Shown here in pieces: positions 1-9,262 of a stretch of DNA of 64,000 nt. Every line of letters starts with the position of its first letter. The first letter of the stretch is position 1. This stretch comes from an uncultured Acidobacteriota bacterium. GTDB lineage: Bacteria > Acidobacteriota > Blastocatellia > Pyrinomonadales > Pyrinomonadaceae. The position numbers and the translations under genes were made by a program. The DNA lies in NCBI GenBank assembly GCA_937873515.1, contig CALMYB010000003.1:124001-188000 (forward strand), in the 5' to 3' direction. The notes under the pieces were generated by a model. The model was given only the letters and a program-made list of their open reading frames with translations. It was not told where the DNA came from and made no database searches.

Positions 1-226
1 CCTCGGCCGTCTCAGGCTGCCTCTGCTGGCTGCGCTTCCAAAGATATAAGGAAAGGCCAATAAGGCCGCCCGCAAGCAGCAAATAGCTGAGCCACGTCCA
101 GAGGCCGCTGCCTTCGTCCGGCAATTGCGCAGGTTTTGCCGCCTGAAAGGCAAATATATGGCCTGCGAACAAAACGCAAACTGAAAAAATGGAGATCGCC
201 TTGCGATAAATGGAAAAGATGCTCAT
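1..226 (-). CDS. Hypothetical membrane-anchored protein, C-terminus outside window
   Basis: Reading the minus strand from an ATG at 226 gives 75 residues that run off the left edge. The visible part has a basic start (MSIFSIYRK), a hydrophobic signal-like stretch (about residues 10-28), a short polar Pro/Glu/Gly segment, and a second hydrophobic helix (about 43-62, WLSYLLLAGGLIGLSLYLW) followed by a basic KRSQQRQ segment. This suggests a cleaved signal or N-terminal anchor plus one transmembrane helix with a cytoplasmic tail. I do not recognise the family. A FliO-like shape is possible, but nothing else supports flagellar genes. No clear Shine-Dalgarno is seen. It is transcribed divergently from purC. 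Confidence 0.55.
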   Translation of the reverse strand, partial: MSIFSIYRKAISIFSVCVLFAGHIFAFQAAKPAQLPDEGSGLWTWLSYLLLAGGLIGLSLYLWKRSQQRQPETAE

Positions 227-481
227 TTCAAAAAACTGCTAAAGAAAGGTAGAAAGTTCGATGTGAACTTTTCAGATTTTGGTGTGAAAGACTTGCGCGT
301 CGCGGTGAAAAGCGTCGAAAATGCCTTCTTTCGATGCCGTCCTTAATTATGCCTCAAAATTCCTCATTTGTCATCAAAAAACTACAACGCCGTTAAAAAA
401 TGTACAACGAAAGAGGTTTTCCAGAATTTTTCATCGCGCTTGCCTTTTCCCGCAAAGGGCGTAGTATTAAGTCTTTCGGCT

Positions 482-1378
482 ATGACCGCAACGGCAACCC
501 TTTCAAGCAGCGATATCCCGGGATTAACATTACTCCACCGAGGCAAGGTCCGAGACGTTTACGAAGTTGACGAAGAGCGTCTGCTTCTGGTCGCAACGGA
601 TCGGCTTTCGGCATTCGATTGTGTATTACCGACTCCGATCGAGAAAAAAGGTGTCGTACTGACACAGCTCTCAGCCTTTTGGTTCGAGAAGCTCGCAAAT
701 ATCTTTCCGAATCATCTCATCACCGCGAATACGGCCGAGATGCCGGAACCGATCTCGAGCGACCCGAGGCTTGCCGGACGCTGCAGCTTGGTCCGAAGGA
801 CCGAGGTCATACCCTTCGAATGTGTGGTCCGCGGCTATCTGGAAGGCTCAGGCTGGAAGGATTATCAGGCAGCGGCATGCGTTTCGGGCCACAGCCTGCC
901 AAAGGGACTAACGCAGTGCGATCGTCTCCTCGAACCGATCTTCACACCCGCGACGAAGGCTCCGACCGGCCACGACGAGAACATTACTGGACTTGAATTC
1001 AAGGCTGCCGTAGGCGCCGAGACGGCCGCGAAGCTAAAGGCCGCGTCGATGAAGCTATACTCGAAGGCCGCCGAGTACGCCCGCGAAAAAGGTTTGATCA
1101 TAGCCGATACGAAATTCGAGTTCGGTATCGACTCGGACGGAGAAATACTGCTCATAGACGAGATACTTACACCTGATTCTTCCCGCTTTTGGGACGCCGG
1201 AAAATATGAGCCCGGCCACCCTCAGCCTTCATTCGACAAGCAGTTCGTCCGCGAATACCTCGAGACCCTCGACTGGGACAAGCAGCCGCCCGCCCCGCCG
1301 CTTCCGCCAGAGATCGCCGCGGCGACAACGCAACGCTATCTCGATGCATACTTCATCCTGACCGGCAAGACCCTTTAG
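482..1378 (+). CDS. purC: Phosphoribosylaminoimidazole-succinocarboxamide synthase (SAICAR synthetase)
   Basis: This is the ATP-dependent ligase that joins aspartate to CAIR in purine synthesis. The 298-residue product has the family hallmarks in order: an N-terminal nucleotide-binding RGKVRDVYEV at about 20-29, SAFDCVLPTPIEKKG at about 47-61, VRGYLEGSGW near 120, DTKFEFG near 210 and DEILTPDSSRFW near 228. The length of about 300 residues fits the longer, yeast Ade1-like class. The frame stays open upstream to a TTG at 368, but those 38 extra residues look non-homologous, and ATG 482 begins a normal N-terminus (MTATATLSSSDIPG). No strong Shine-Dalgarno precedes it. No other purine genes lie nearby. 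Confidence 0.95.
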   Translation: MTATATLSSSDIPGLTLLHRGKVRDVYEVDEERLLLVATDRLSAFDCVLPTPIEKKGVVLTQLSAFWFEKLANIFPNHLITANTAEMPEPISSDPRLAGRCSLVRRTEVIPFECVVRGYLEGSGWKDYQAAACVSGHSLPKGLTQCDRLLEPIFTPATKAPTGHDENITGLEFKAAVGAETAAKLKAASMKLYSKAAEYAREKGLIIADTKFEFGIDSDGEILLIDEILTPDSSRFWDAGKYEPGHPQPSFDKQFVREYLETLDWDKQPPAPPLPPEIAAATTQRYLDAYFILTGKTL

Positions 1379-1415
1379 CACCCGCAGCGACAAATACCCT
1401 TGCGAAAAAGACCTG

Positions 1416-1445
1416 TTGACTTCGCTCCTGGTAAGGGCGTATATT
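1416..1445 (+). promoter_or_regulatory. Sigma-A type promoter of the FFG-repeat protein gene
   Basis: TTGACT (1416-1421) and TATATT (1440-1445) are separated by 18 nt. Initiation near 1452 would give a leader of about 34 nt carrying a GGAG before ATG 1486. The boxes are seen in the sequence; activity is inferred. Confidence 0.7.
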
Positions 1446-1485
1446 CTCCGTACTCAAAACCCAATACAACTGGAGAATATTTTCG

Positions 1486-3861
1486 ATGAGATCCCCGTTC
1501 CCGACCATGCGGTCGCTTGCTTTATGCCTTTTTCTTTTTGTGTGCTCAGCGTCAGCACAATCTACTGAATTCACGTATCAGGGGAAACTGCTCGACTCGA
1601 GCATCGCCCCGACGGCGCTCTACGATCTTCAGTTCAGGCTCTGGGATGCGGCGTCCGGCGGCGTACAGCAAGGTTCGGCCATTCAGATCAACAACGTTCA
1701 GGTCAGAGACGGCATTTTCACCGTTCAGCTCGATTTTGGAGCGAATTTTCCCGGCTCCCCGAGATGGCTTGAGATCTCGGTCAAGAAACCGATTGACGGA
1801 TCATTTACACTCCTTAATCCGCGACAACCGGTTGCGACCGCACCATACGCGGTCCGCAGTCTGAACACCGCCTCGGCGGATTCGTTGTCGCCGGGATGCG
1901 TTGGATGCGTAAATTCCGGGCATATCACAAGCGTCAATGGCAGTGCGGTTTCGGGCACGATCCCGATCGCAAGCGTTCCGTCGGGCAGCGGAAATTACAT
2001 TCAGAATCAGAATGCTTCACCGCAGGCAGGCAGCGACTTCATCATCAGCGGAACCGGATCGGCGGACACGTTCAATGCGACGACCCAATACAACATCGGC
2101 TTGAATCGCGTATTGAGCATTCCGGGAACGGACAATCTTTTTGTCGGCAACGGAGCCGGCAACTCGAACTCAGGCACACAAAACACCTTCGTCGGCAGGA
2201 GCGCCGGCCAGGGAAACTCGACCGGTGTCTCTAACGCGTACTTCGGGAGTTTTGCAGGCTTTGCAGTTTCGGCGGGCTCCGGGAACGCCATCTTCGGCAG
2301 CTCTGCGGGGTTTGCGAACACCGCCAGTGACAATTCCTTCTTTGGCTCGGGAGCGGGCCAGGCGAACACGAGCGGCGGATCCAATGCTTTCTTTGGTCGT
2401 GCTGCGGGAACTGCGAACACGTCGGGCAGCATGAACGCCTTTTTTGGTAGTTCTGCGGGAATTAACAACGCGGCTAGCGACAATTCCTTTTTCGGAGCAA
2501 ATGCGGGGTATTACAATTCGACGGGCACCTTTAACGCTTTCTTCGGGCGTTCAGCGGGCACAATGAACGCTGCCGCCAATGACAATTCTTTCTTTGGTGC
2601 CGAAGCAGGCTTTGCGAACACGGGCAATCTCAATGCTTTCTTCGGGCGTTCAGCGGGCCAAAATAACACTGCCAGTGAAAATTCTTTCTTTGGTGCCGAA
2701 GCAGGTAAGGAGAATTTGGCGGGCACCCCCAACGCTTTCTTCGGGCGTTCAGCGGGCAAAGCGAACACGGATGGTCCCGCCAACGCCTTTTTCGGTGGGT
2801 TTGCTGGCGAAAAGAACACAACGGGCGGGAACAATTCCTATTTCGGCACAAATGCGGGTGCATCGAACGTGACCGGGAACAACAATGCTTTTTTCGGGAC
2901 TAATGCCGGGTTTAATAACACGGTCGATGGCAACGCATTCTTCGGCAGCTTTGCGGGCAGTTCCAACACGACCGGCACCGCGAATACCTTCTTTGGGCCT
3001 AGCACCGGCCACACCAATTCCACGGGCAGCAACAATGCATTCTTCGGCAATGCCGCGGGCTTTGCGAACACCGCCGATGACAATTCTTTCTTTGGCGAAT
3101 CGGCAGGGAGATCGACCACGACTGGTGGTGCCAACGCTTTCTTTGGCAAGGATGCCGGTACGTCAAATGTAGGCGGCGTCGCGAATACTTTTGTCGGCAA
3201 AGATGCAGGCAGAGCGAACACTTCGGGAAACTTCAACAATTTTTTCGGCATTAGCGCAGGCCTCGCGAACACGTCCGGCAGCGACAACAATTTCTTCGGG
3301 CGGGACGCGGGTCTCGTTAACACGGCGAGCAGCAACGCCTTCTACGGCAGCGGTTCGGGCAAGGGCACAACGACCGGCGGCAGCAACGCGTTCTTCGGAA
3401 CTGGCGCCGGCATCAACAACGTGTCAGGAGATCATAATACCGCGCTAGGTTCCGGTACGGATTTCCAAAGTTCCGCGCGGACATTCGCCACAGCGATCGG
3501 GGCTGGTACAGTGGCTTTTTCGGATAATCAGATCCAGCTTGGCCGCGACGGATCGGATACGGTCAGAATCGGAAAACTCGCCGCCGCGACCTCGACGCAC
3601 TTGTGCGTCACTGCATCTAACCAGATAGCCGCCTGCTCCCCATTCGCTCCGGGAGTCACGGACGACGAGGCCACCTCCACTCTGATCAACGCAGTCAAAG
3701 AGCAGCAAGCCCAGATCGAAGCTCAGCAAGCACAACTGGCCGAGCAAAAGGCGGTCAACCAGAGTCTCCAGGCTCAGCTCGACGCATTAAAGAAACTCAT
3801 CTGCACTCAGAATCCGACGGCCGAGGCCTGCAAACCCGTGTCCGCACCCGAGCTTCGCTGA
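1486..3861 (+). CDS. Secreted repeat protein with about 26 NAFFG..AG..N repeats and C-terminal coiled coil
   Basis: The 791-residue protein has a signal peptide (cleavage likely after SASAQS, about residue 27). A domain of about 110 residues follows (FTYQGKLLDS...), of a type often seen at the start of secreted bacterial repeat proteins. From about residue 214 to 650 there are some 26 repeats of 16-18 residues with core N-[AST]-F-F-G-x-x-A-G-x-x-N-T, resembling the turns of left-handed beta-roll heads of trimeric autotransporters. The C-terminus has a Glu/Gln-rich coiled coil (about 730-765) and a Cys pair. No YadA anchor or S74 peptidase domain is evident, so how it attaches to the cell is unknown. 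The start at 1486 has GGAG upstream; ATG 1507 is the alternative. A surface or adhesive role is inferred from architecture only. Confidence 0.85.
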   Translation: MRSPFPTMRSLALCLFLFVCSASAQSTEFTYQGKLLDSSIAPTALYDLQFRLWDAASGGVQQGSAIQINNVQVRDGIFTVQLDFGANFPGSPRWLEISVKKPIDGSFTLLNPRQPVATAPYAVRSLNTASADSLSPGCVGCVNSGHITSVNGSAVSGTIPIASVPSGSGNYIQNQNASPQAGSDFIISGTGSADTFNATTQYNIGLNRVLSIPGTDNLFVGNGAGNSNSGTQNTFVGRSAGQGNSTGVSNAYFGSFAGFAVSAGSGNAIFGSSAGFANTASDNSFFGSGAGQANTSGGSNAFFGRAAGTANTSGSMNAFFGSSAGINNAASDNSFFGANAGYYNSTGTFNAFFGRSAGTMNAAANDNSFFGAEAGFANTGNLNAFFGRSAGQNNTASENSFFGAEAGKENLAGTPNAFFGRSAGKANTDGPANAFFGGFAGEKNTTGGNNSYFGTNAGASNVTGNNNAFFGTNAGFNNTVDGNAFFGSFAGSSNTTGTANTFFGPSTGHTNSTGSNNAFFGNAAGFANTADDNSFFGESAGRSTTTGGANAFFGKDAGTSNVGGVANTFVGKDAGRANTSGNFNNFFGISAGLANTSGSDNNFFGRDAGLVNTASSNAFYGSGSGKGTTTGGSNAFFGTGAGINNVSGDHNTALGSGTDFQSSARTFATAIGAGTVAFSDNQIQLGRDGSDTVRIGKLAAATSTHLCVTASNQIAACSPFAPGVTDDEATSTLINAVKEQQAQIEAQQAQLAEQKAVNQSLQAQLDALKKLICTQNPTAEACKPVSAPELR

Positions 3862-3895
3862 TCGTTTTGGAGACTGCGGGAACGGGCAAAACTGC

Positions 3896-3922
3896 TTGAC
3901 AGGAAGGCAAAATGGCTATATG
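3896..3922 (+). promoter_or_regulatory. Possible sigma-A promoter of the following secreted protein
   Basis: TTGACA (3896-3901) and TATATG (3917-3922) have a short 15-nt spacer. The -35 box is perfect but the spacing is poor. The leader would contain the AGGAGG-type ribosome site just before ATG 4000. Confidence 0.4.
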
Positions 3923-3999
3923 CTCGCGAAAAACTTGGTTTGAACGCGCGTCCCGAAGCAAACAGTTTTGTTACGTCTAGGAGGTTAGGAGGAAACCTG

Positions 4000-4530
4000 A
4001 TGTTTTATCGTACTATTCGAAACTTGATCTTTGCGTTTGCTTTTGTGCTGTTCGCGGGTTTGATAACGGCTTCGGCGCAGGTCGCCTCCGGCGGCGCGTA
4101 TTCGCTAGAGCAATCAGTGATCGCCGGCGGCGGGACTTCAAGCTCTGGCGGCAGCTATTCTCTTGAGGGCACGATCGGGCAGTCCGTTGCAGGTACGCGT
4201 TCTGCTTCCGACTTGCCTGGCCCTGAATACGGCCTCGATCCCGGTTTCTGGCAGTCAAACTTGATCCCGACCGCGGCAATGGTTTCGGTCACGGGACGCG
4301 TCGTTACTCAGGACGGCCGCGGTATCGTTGGTGTTCGCCTGACGCTCGTCGATCCGATCGGCAACACATACCAAGCCCTTTCGAGCTCGTTCGGTGCGTT
4401 CCAATTCGACGGGATCGCGTCCGGCCAAGCATACGTTCTCACGGTCGCGAGCAAGCGGTTCCAATTCCAACCGCAGGTGCTTGCTGTCAACGACAACGTA
4501 TCGGACCTGAAGATCGTCGCTCTGCAGTAG
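4000..4530 (+). CDS. Secreted protein with carboxypeptidase-regulatory-like (Ig/transthyretin-type) domain
   Basis: ATG 4000 is chosen because it follows a strong purine-rich ribosome site (AGGAGGTTAGGAGG, about 3979-3992). The frame is open back to 3940. The 176-residue product has a signal peptide (MFYRTIRNL..., cleavage near SAQ, about residue 28). Next comes a Gly/Ser-rich stretch with two YSLE motifs (GGAYSLEQSV and GGSYSLEGTIGQS), and then a C-terminal domain beginning VTGRVVTQDGRGI and ending near VSDLKIV. That C-terminal pattern matches the carboxypeptidase regulatory-like fold common in Acidobacteriota surface proteins. It has no catalytic residues. Function unknown; it is probably a periplasmic or surface structural module. 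Confidence 0.8.
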   Translation: MFYRTIRNLIFAFAFVLFAGLITASAQVASGGAYSLEQSVIAGGGTSSSGGSYSLEGTIGQSVAGTRSASDLPGPEYGLDPGFWQSNLIPTAAMVSVTGRVVTQDGRGIVGVRLTLVDPIGNTYQALSSSFGAFQFDGIASGQAYVLTVASKRFQFQPQVLAVNDNVSDLKIVALQ

Positions 4531-4550
4531 GACACTCTCTACACACTTCC

Positions 4551-5420
4551 TTATTGACGATCCATCTCTACGATCGGTTCACGATAGGCCACCACCTCGA
4601 TCTGATCGCCGACGCTGACAGTTCCTTCTGCGGCCTCGGCGATCAAGTTTTGCCCGAAGAACGCTCCGCGTTTGCCGTTGAGAATTCCGCCGCGATAGCT
4701 GGCGATCGTCTTGAGCGGTTCTTTCGGCGCCATTACTCCTGTCGCGGGATCGACCGTCGTGATCACGCAGCGTGCCGATGGTTTCGCGCCGTAAAATGTG
4801 TTCTCTCCAATGCGAAATTCCTTCCAACGATCTTCGTCATAAGGCTCGCTTCCCTTTACGACAAAATTCGGCCGAAACCGTTTCATCGGCAACGGAACGC
4901 GGACGCCCTCGTCCGCCTTCTCTGCAATACGCTCGTTCAGATCATCCAATGACGCCTGACCGATAAGGAGAAATGGATATCCGTCGGCGAAACTGACAAT
5001 ATCGCTCTCGCGAATACGATATCGCTCGCTAACCGAACGTCTCGAACTCTGCGGCATCCGCACAAGACGCAGCTTCGTCCCCAAAACATCGCTGAACCAC
5101 TCGCTCACCGTGTCGTCATAGAACTCGCCGTCAACCGTGCTGTCAAAGATAGTTACGACTCGCGAAACGGCGTCGATCGGTGCCAAAGCGATCCTTTGTG
5201 AGCCAAAGCCTTCACAACTCACCGTCAATGCGTCGTTACCCAACGCAACGTCGATCAGCGTCATCTTCGGCAACTCACGCTGCGTAACGAAGCAGTCGTT
5301 CTCATCAACGAGCATCCAGCGGCGGTCGTTTCGCAGGCCGCGGTCTTCGATCTCAGCGGTTTGCAGCGAAATTCCGCGTAAAGACTTGATCGGATATATA
5401 TTTATCTCGGAAAGGATCAT
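4551..5420 (-). CDS. MOSC domain-containing protein (YcbX/mARC-like)
   Basis: The 289-residue protein has an N-terminal MOSC beta-barrel domain (MILSEINIYPIKSLRGISL, DRRWMLVDE at about 34) and a C-terminal MOSC domain with MKRFRPNFVV and the conserved cysteine in SARCVITTVDPATG. In this family that cysteine binds the molybdenum cofactor, and members reduce N-hydroxylated compounds or deliver sulfur. No 2Fe-2S ferredoxin tail is present, so it would need an external electron donor. The residues KADEGVRVP (about 168-176) are encoded by a 20-bp palindrome (4899-4918) that also occurs downstream of groEL. The gene diverges from groES. Confidence 0.88.
   Translation of the reverse strand: MILSEINIYPIKSLRGISLQTAEIEDRGLRNDRRWMLVDENDCFVTQRELPKMTLIDVALGNDALTVSCEGFGSQRIALAPIDAVSRVVTIFDSTVDGEFYDDTVSEWFSDVLGTKLRLVRMPQSSRRSVSERYRIRESDIVSFADGYPFLLIGQASLDDLNERIAEKADEGVRVPLPMKRFRPNFVVKGSEPYDEDRWKEFRIGENTFYGAKPSARCVITTVDPATGVMAPKEPLKTIASYRGGILNGKRGAFFGQNLIAEAAEGTVSVGDQIEVVAYREPIVEMDRQ
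4899..4918. repeat. 20-bp palindrome inside the MOSC gene
   Basis: The sequence at 4899-4918 is identical to 7665-7684 downstream of groEL, where it is part of a 10-bp stem hairpin. Here it lies in frame within the MOSC coding sequence. Confidence 0.8.
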
Positions 5421-5468
5421 AAACTTGATAATGTCATTATCAACTTTTCTAAAAGACCCGCCACCTTC

Positions 5469-5497
5469 TTGACATTCAGACCCCGAAAAAATATACT
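5469..5497 (+). promoter_or_regulatory. Consensus sigma-A promoter of groES-groEL
   Basis: TTGACA (5469-5474) and TATACT (5492-5497) are separated by exactly 17 nt. The -10 box overlaps the first two bases of the CIRCE left arm, so HrcA bound there would block initiation. Start of transcription is expected near 5504, giving a leader of about 94 nt. Confidence 0.92.
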
Positions 5498-5522
5498 AGC
5501 ACTCTTGAGCGAAGACTGCTAA
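5496..5522. promoter_or_regulatory. CIRCE operator (HrcA binding site)
   Basis: The left arm CTAGCACTC (5496-5504), a 9-nt spacer and the right arm GACTGCTAA (5514-5522) match the CIRCE consensus TTAGCACTC-N9-GAGTGCTAA at 8 of 9 positions in each arm. CIRCE is bound by the repressor HrcA, which needs GroEL for activity. hrcA itself is not in this window. Confidence 0.93.
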
Positions 5523-5597
5523 AATCTCTAATTTTGGACAGAGACTACTCAAGGCAGCTATTTTAACAAATTACGAAATAGAAGGAGTTAACGACCT

Positions 5598-5912
5598 ATG
5601 GCAACAAACATCACACCGCTCCACGATCGCGTGATCATCAAGCGAATCGAGGACAATGTAAACCAGACGGCCGGCGGACTTTTCATCCCCGACACCGCAA
5701 AGGAAAAGCCGCAAGAAGGCGAAGTTATCGCTGCCGGTGCAGGCAAATATAAAGAAGACGGCACGCGACAGGCCCTCGACGTAAAGGCCGGTGACCGTGT
5801 TCTTTTCGGCAAATATTCGGGCAGCGAGATCAAACTCGACGGCGACGAATTCATCATTATGCGTGAGGACGAGATCCTCGGCATCATTAACAGGGCCGGA
5901 GCGGCCGCGTAG
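5598..5912 (+). CDS. groES: Co-chaperonin GroES
   Basis: The 104-residue product is the heptameric lid of the GroEL chamber. Visible features are [12 protein letters not shown] at the N-terminus, the mobile-loop region with [20 protein letters not shown] (about 25-44), [14 protein letters not shown] (about 61-74) and [14 protein letters not shown] near the end. A GAAGGAG ribosome site stands about 11 nt before ATG 5598. It is the first gene of the CIRCE-controlled groES-groEL operon. The 113-nt gap to groEL holds inverted repeats that may form RNA hairpins. Confidence 0.97.
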   Translation: MATNITPLHDRVIIKRIEDNVNQTAGGLFIPDTAKEKPQEGEVIAAGAGKYKEDGTRQALDVKAGDRVLFGKYSGSEIKLDGDEFIIMREDEILGIINRAGAAA

Positions 5913-5923
5913 TTGCAGAGTGT

Positions 5924-7657
<1,734 letters not shown>

Positions 7658-7661
7658 CGGA

Positions 7662-7685
7662 GAGGCGGACGCCCTCGTCCGCCTC
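7662..7685. repeat. Perfect palindrome downstream of groEL
   Basis: The 10-bp stem GAGGCGGACG pairs with CGTCCGCCTC around a CCCT loop, 4 nt after the groEL stop codon. No U-run follows, so classic intrinsic termination is weak, but the stem could stop RNA decay. The core 20 bp is shared exactly with the MOSC gene. Confidence 0.75.
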
Positions 7686-7690
7686 TTAAC

Positions 7691-7833
7691 GCGGATGCGG
7701 AATGCAGAATGCGGATTTGTTTTCCTCATTCTGCACTCCGCATTCCTCATTCCGCATTTCCCCGACTGGAACGTAGGCGTCCCGCCTGCCCGGTTTGCAC
7801 TCCGCATTTCGCATTCCGAATTCCGCATTCCGC
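7691..7833. repeat. GGAATGC-type heptamer array with inverted arms
   Basis: The left arm (7691-7714) repeats GCGGAATGCAGAATGCGG-like units. Facing arms at 7727-7758 and 7797-7833 carry the complement (CATTCCGC-like units). Between the right arms sits a second palindrome-like piece around 7770-7792. No gene is supported in 7658-8403; this stretch is repeats. Confidence 0.7.
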
Positions 7834-7848
7834 AGTACTGCACCAAGT

Positions 7849-7978
7849 CCACGGCATAAATGCCGTGGCAATTCACGGACGTTCTCAAAATTATCCAAAA
7901 GGCGGCGGACGCCGTTGATCGGGAATGGCAAAAGTCCGTTTCCCGGAAGGGCGAATTGCCACGTGCTTCAGCACGTGG
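7849..7978. repeat. REPIN-like pair of palindromes facing each other
   Basis: The palindrome CCACGGCATAAATGCCGTGG (7849-7868) is followed by GCAATTC. About 90 bp later GAATTGCC runs into the palindrome CCACGTGCTTCAGCACGTGG (7959-7978). The two thus share the flank GGCAATTC in opposite orientation, as expected of a REP doublet. No transposase of the REP-associated (RAYT) type is visible in this window. Confidence 0.65.
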
Positions 7979-8040
7979 TTTGGATTGCTAAATGATCAAC
8001 GGAGCCTGCGTAGCGGGCGACAGAAGGTTCGTCGGCAGCA

Positions 8041-8140
8041 AGCCGCCTCCGAGGTGGTTTTGATGATCGCTTACTACAAACATTCGACTCCTACGGAGCC
8101 AAGAGGCTTGCCGGCCTTCTGACCGCCCGCTCACGCAGGC
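8041..8140. repeat. Dispersed repeat, copy A
   Basis: Positions 8041-8103 match 9109-9171 with two mismatches in 63 bp, and 8117-8140 is identical to 9225-9248. The two copies flank the membrane protein gene at 8404-8955. Confidence 0.85.
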
Positions 8141-8164
8141 GGTTCTGACTGGCGTGCACCAGAT

Positions 8165-8184
8165 CCACGGCATAAATGCGGTGG
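8165..8184. repeat. Imperfect copy of the CCACGGCAT palindrome
   Basis: CCACGGCATAAATGCGGTGG differs from 7849-7868 by one base and is likewise followed by an AATTC flank. The rest of 8185-8403 holds a short GTAGGGGACGACAGAATG piece of the same repeat family (about 8212-8229) and no supported gene. Confidence 0.7.
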
Positions 8185-8403
8185 TAATTCGAGGCCAACT
8201 CACTTGTCCCCGTAGGGGACGACAGAATGTAGCCCAGAAAGGCCGCAAGGCCGCCACCCTGGGACCCTGTCGAGAAAACCACTCGCGGAGCTCGGCCCCG
8301 ATCCATCGGGGCATCGAGCGACAAACCCGCCTTTCAAAGTTCGGCAAAGGCGTGATATATTCATCTCGCAATTTTTTCCTAAACCTTCGAACAGACAAAA
8401 AAT

Positions 8404-8955
8404 ATGAGCGATATCCTCGGATTGGACGAACCGCGTCCGACGACCGGCACAAGCAATGCCGAAAATGCAGCCCCGACCGGTCCCGACCCTGAACTCGAAG
8501 CTCACGTAAAACGCGGTGCGAACTGGTTCTATTGGATCGCCGCGTTGTCGGTCGTGAATTCGGTCGCGTTCCTCTTGGGCGCGAACTTCCATTTCCTTGC
8601 GGGCCTCGGGATCACCGAGCTCTTTGACGGCCTTTCCGAAGCGTTGATCTTGAACGGCGCTCCGGATTTTGTCCGTGCGATCGCGGTCGTCTTCGATCTG
8701 TTCGTCGTGATCGGTTTTGCTCTGGCGGGCTACTGGGCGAACAAGCTCGTCGCACCGGTATTCCTGATCGGCATCGTGCTCTATTTCTTTGACGGCCTTC
8801 TCGCTCTCGCGTTCGGCGACATCTTCATGTCGCTCTTTCATGCGTTCGCTCTCTATCAACTGATCCGCGGATATATTGCCGTCCGCGAATTGAAGAAATT
8901 CCACAAACAGAATGCACTGGTTCTCGCACCGCCACCGCCTCCCGCGTTCGGGTAA
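8404..8955 (+). CDS. Hypothetical multi-pass membrane protein
   Basis: The 183-residue protein starts at ATG 8404. It has a polar Pro/Thr/Asn-rich N-terminus (1-40) and then about four hydrophobic segments: FYWIAALSVVNSVAFLLG near 42-60, a segment around 62-80, VRAIAVVFDLFVVIGFALAGYW near 95-116, and VAPVFLIGIVLYFFDGLLAL near 120-140. A further amphipathic or hydrophobic region near 145-160 is followed by a basic stretch (RELKKFHKQN) and a Pro-rich tail. I do not recognise the family. No strong ribosome site is visible. The gene is isolated between two copies of a dispersed repeat, so it may be mobile or recently rearranged, but there is no transposase. Confidence 0.75.
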   Translation: MSDILGLDEPRPTTGTSNAENAAPTGPDPELEAHVKRGANWFYWIAALSVVNSVAFLLGANFHFLAGLGITELFDGLSEALILNGAPDFVRAIAVVFDLFVVIGFALAGYWANKLVAPVFLIGIVLYFFDGLLALAFGDIFMSLFHAFALYQLIRGYIAVRELKKFHKQNALVLAPPPPPAFG

Positions 8956-8978
8956 GCCAAGCCCCCGGTTCCAGCGTG

Positions 8979-9018
8979 ATTTTGGGATTTGAAATTTGGG
9001 ATTTGAAATTTGGGACTT
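8979..9018. repeat. Tandem 14-bp repeat (two heptamers)
   Basis: GGGATTTGAAATTT occurs twice in direct tandem (8984-8997 and 8998-9011), followed by a partial third unit and preceded by GATTTT. The 14-mer is itself two related heptamers (GGGATTT, GAAATTT). Confidence 0.85.
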
Positions 9019-9019
9019 C

Positions 9020-9168
9020 AGCTCCGTAGGAGCGAAATGTTTGTAGCAACCGCCAGCAATATAACATCCCGGAGCTCCGCTAGGAGCGACAGAGGGCTGT
9101 CGGCGGTGAGCCGCCTCCGAGGTGGTTTTGACAATCGCTTACTACAAACATTCGACTCCTACGGAGCC
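9020..9168. repeat. MITE-like element with about 30-bp terminal inverted repeats
   Basis: The left end 9020-9049 is the near reverse complement of the right end 9139-9168 (core CTCCGTAGGAG...ATGTTTGTAG). An internal GCTCCGCTAGGAGCGACAGAG (about 9074-9094) is a degenerate extra copy of the end motif. No coding capacity. Confidence 0.75.
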
Positions 9169-9248
9169 AAGAAGGTTCCGGCCCAGCGTTCACCTTTTGC
9201 CTTTTTACTTTTGACTTTCCGCGATTCTGACCGCCCGCTCACGCAGGC
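9109..9248. repeat. Dispersed repeat, copy B
   Basis: 9109-9171 and 9225-9248 correspond to copy A (8041-8140). Copy B has about 35 bp of unrelated T-rich sequence between its two blocks. The gap 8956-9262 contains only such repeats and no supported gene. Confidence 0.8.
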
Positions 9249-9262
9249 GTGCGTGCCTTGGT

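Noticed and set aside
2007..3335. Long minus-strand open frames (158, 107 and 165 codons) inside the FFG-repeat gene
   Set aside because: They arise from the period-3 repeat structure of the plus-strand gene, have no ribosome sites and encode Pro/Lys/Ala-rich low-complexity sequence.
2128..3440. CRISPR array
   Set aside because: The repeats are translated, diverged, and lack constant repeats with unique spacers. No cas genes are present.
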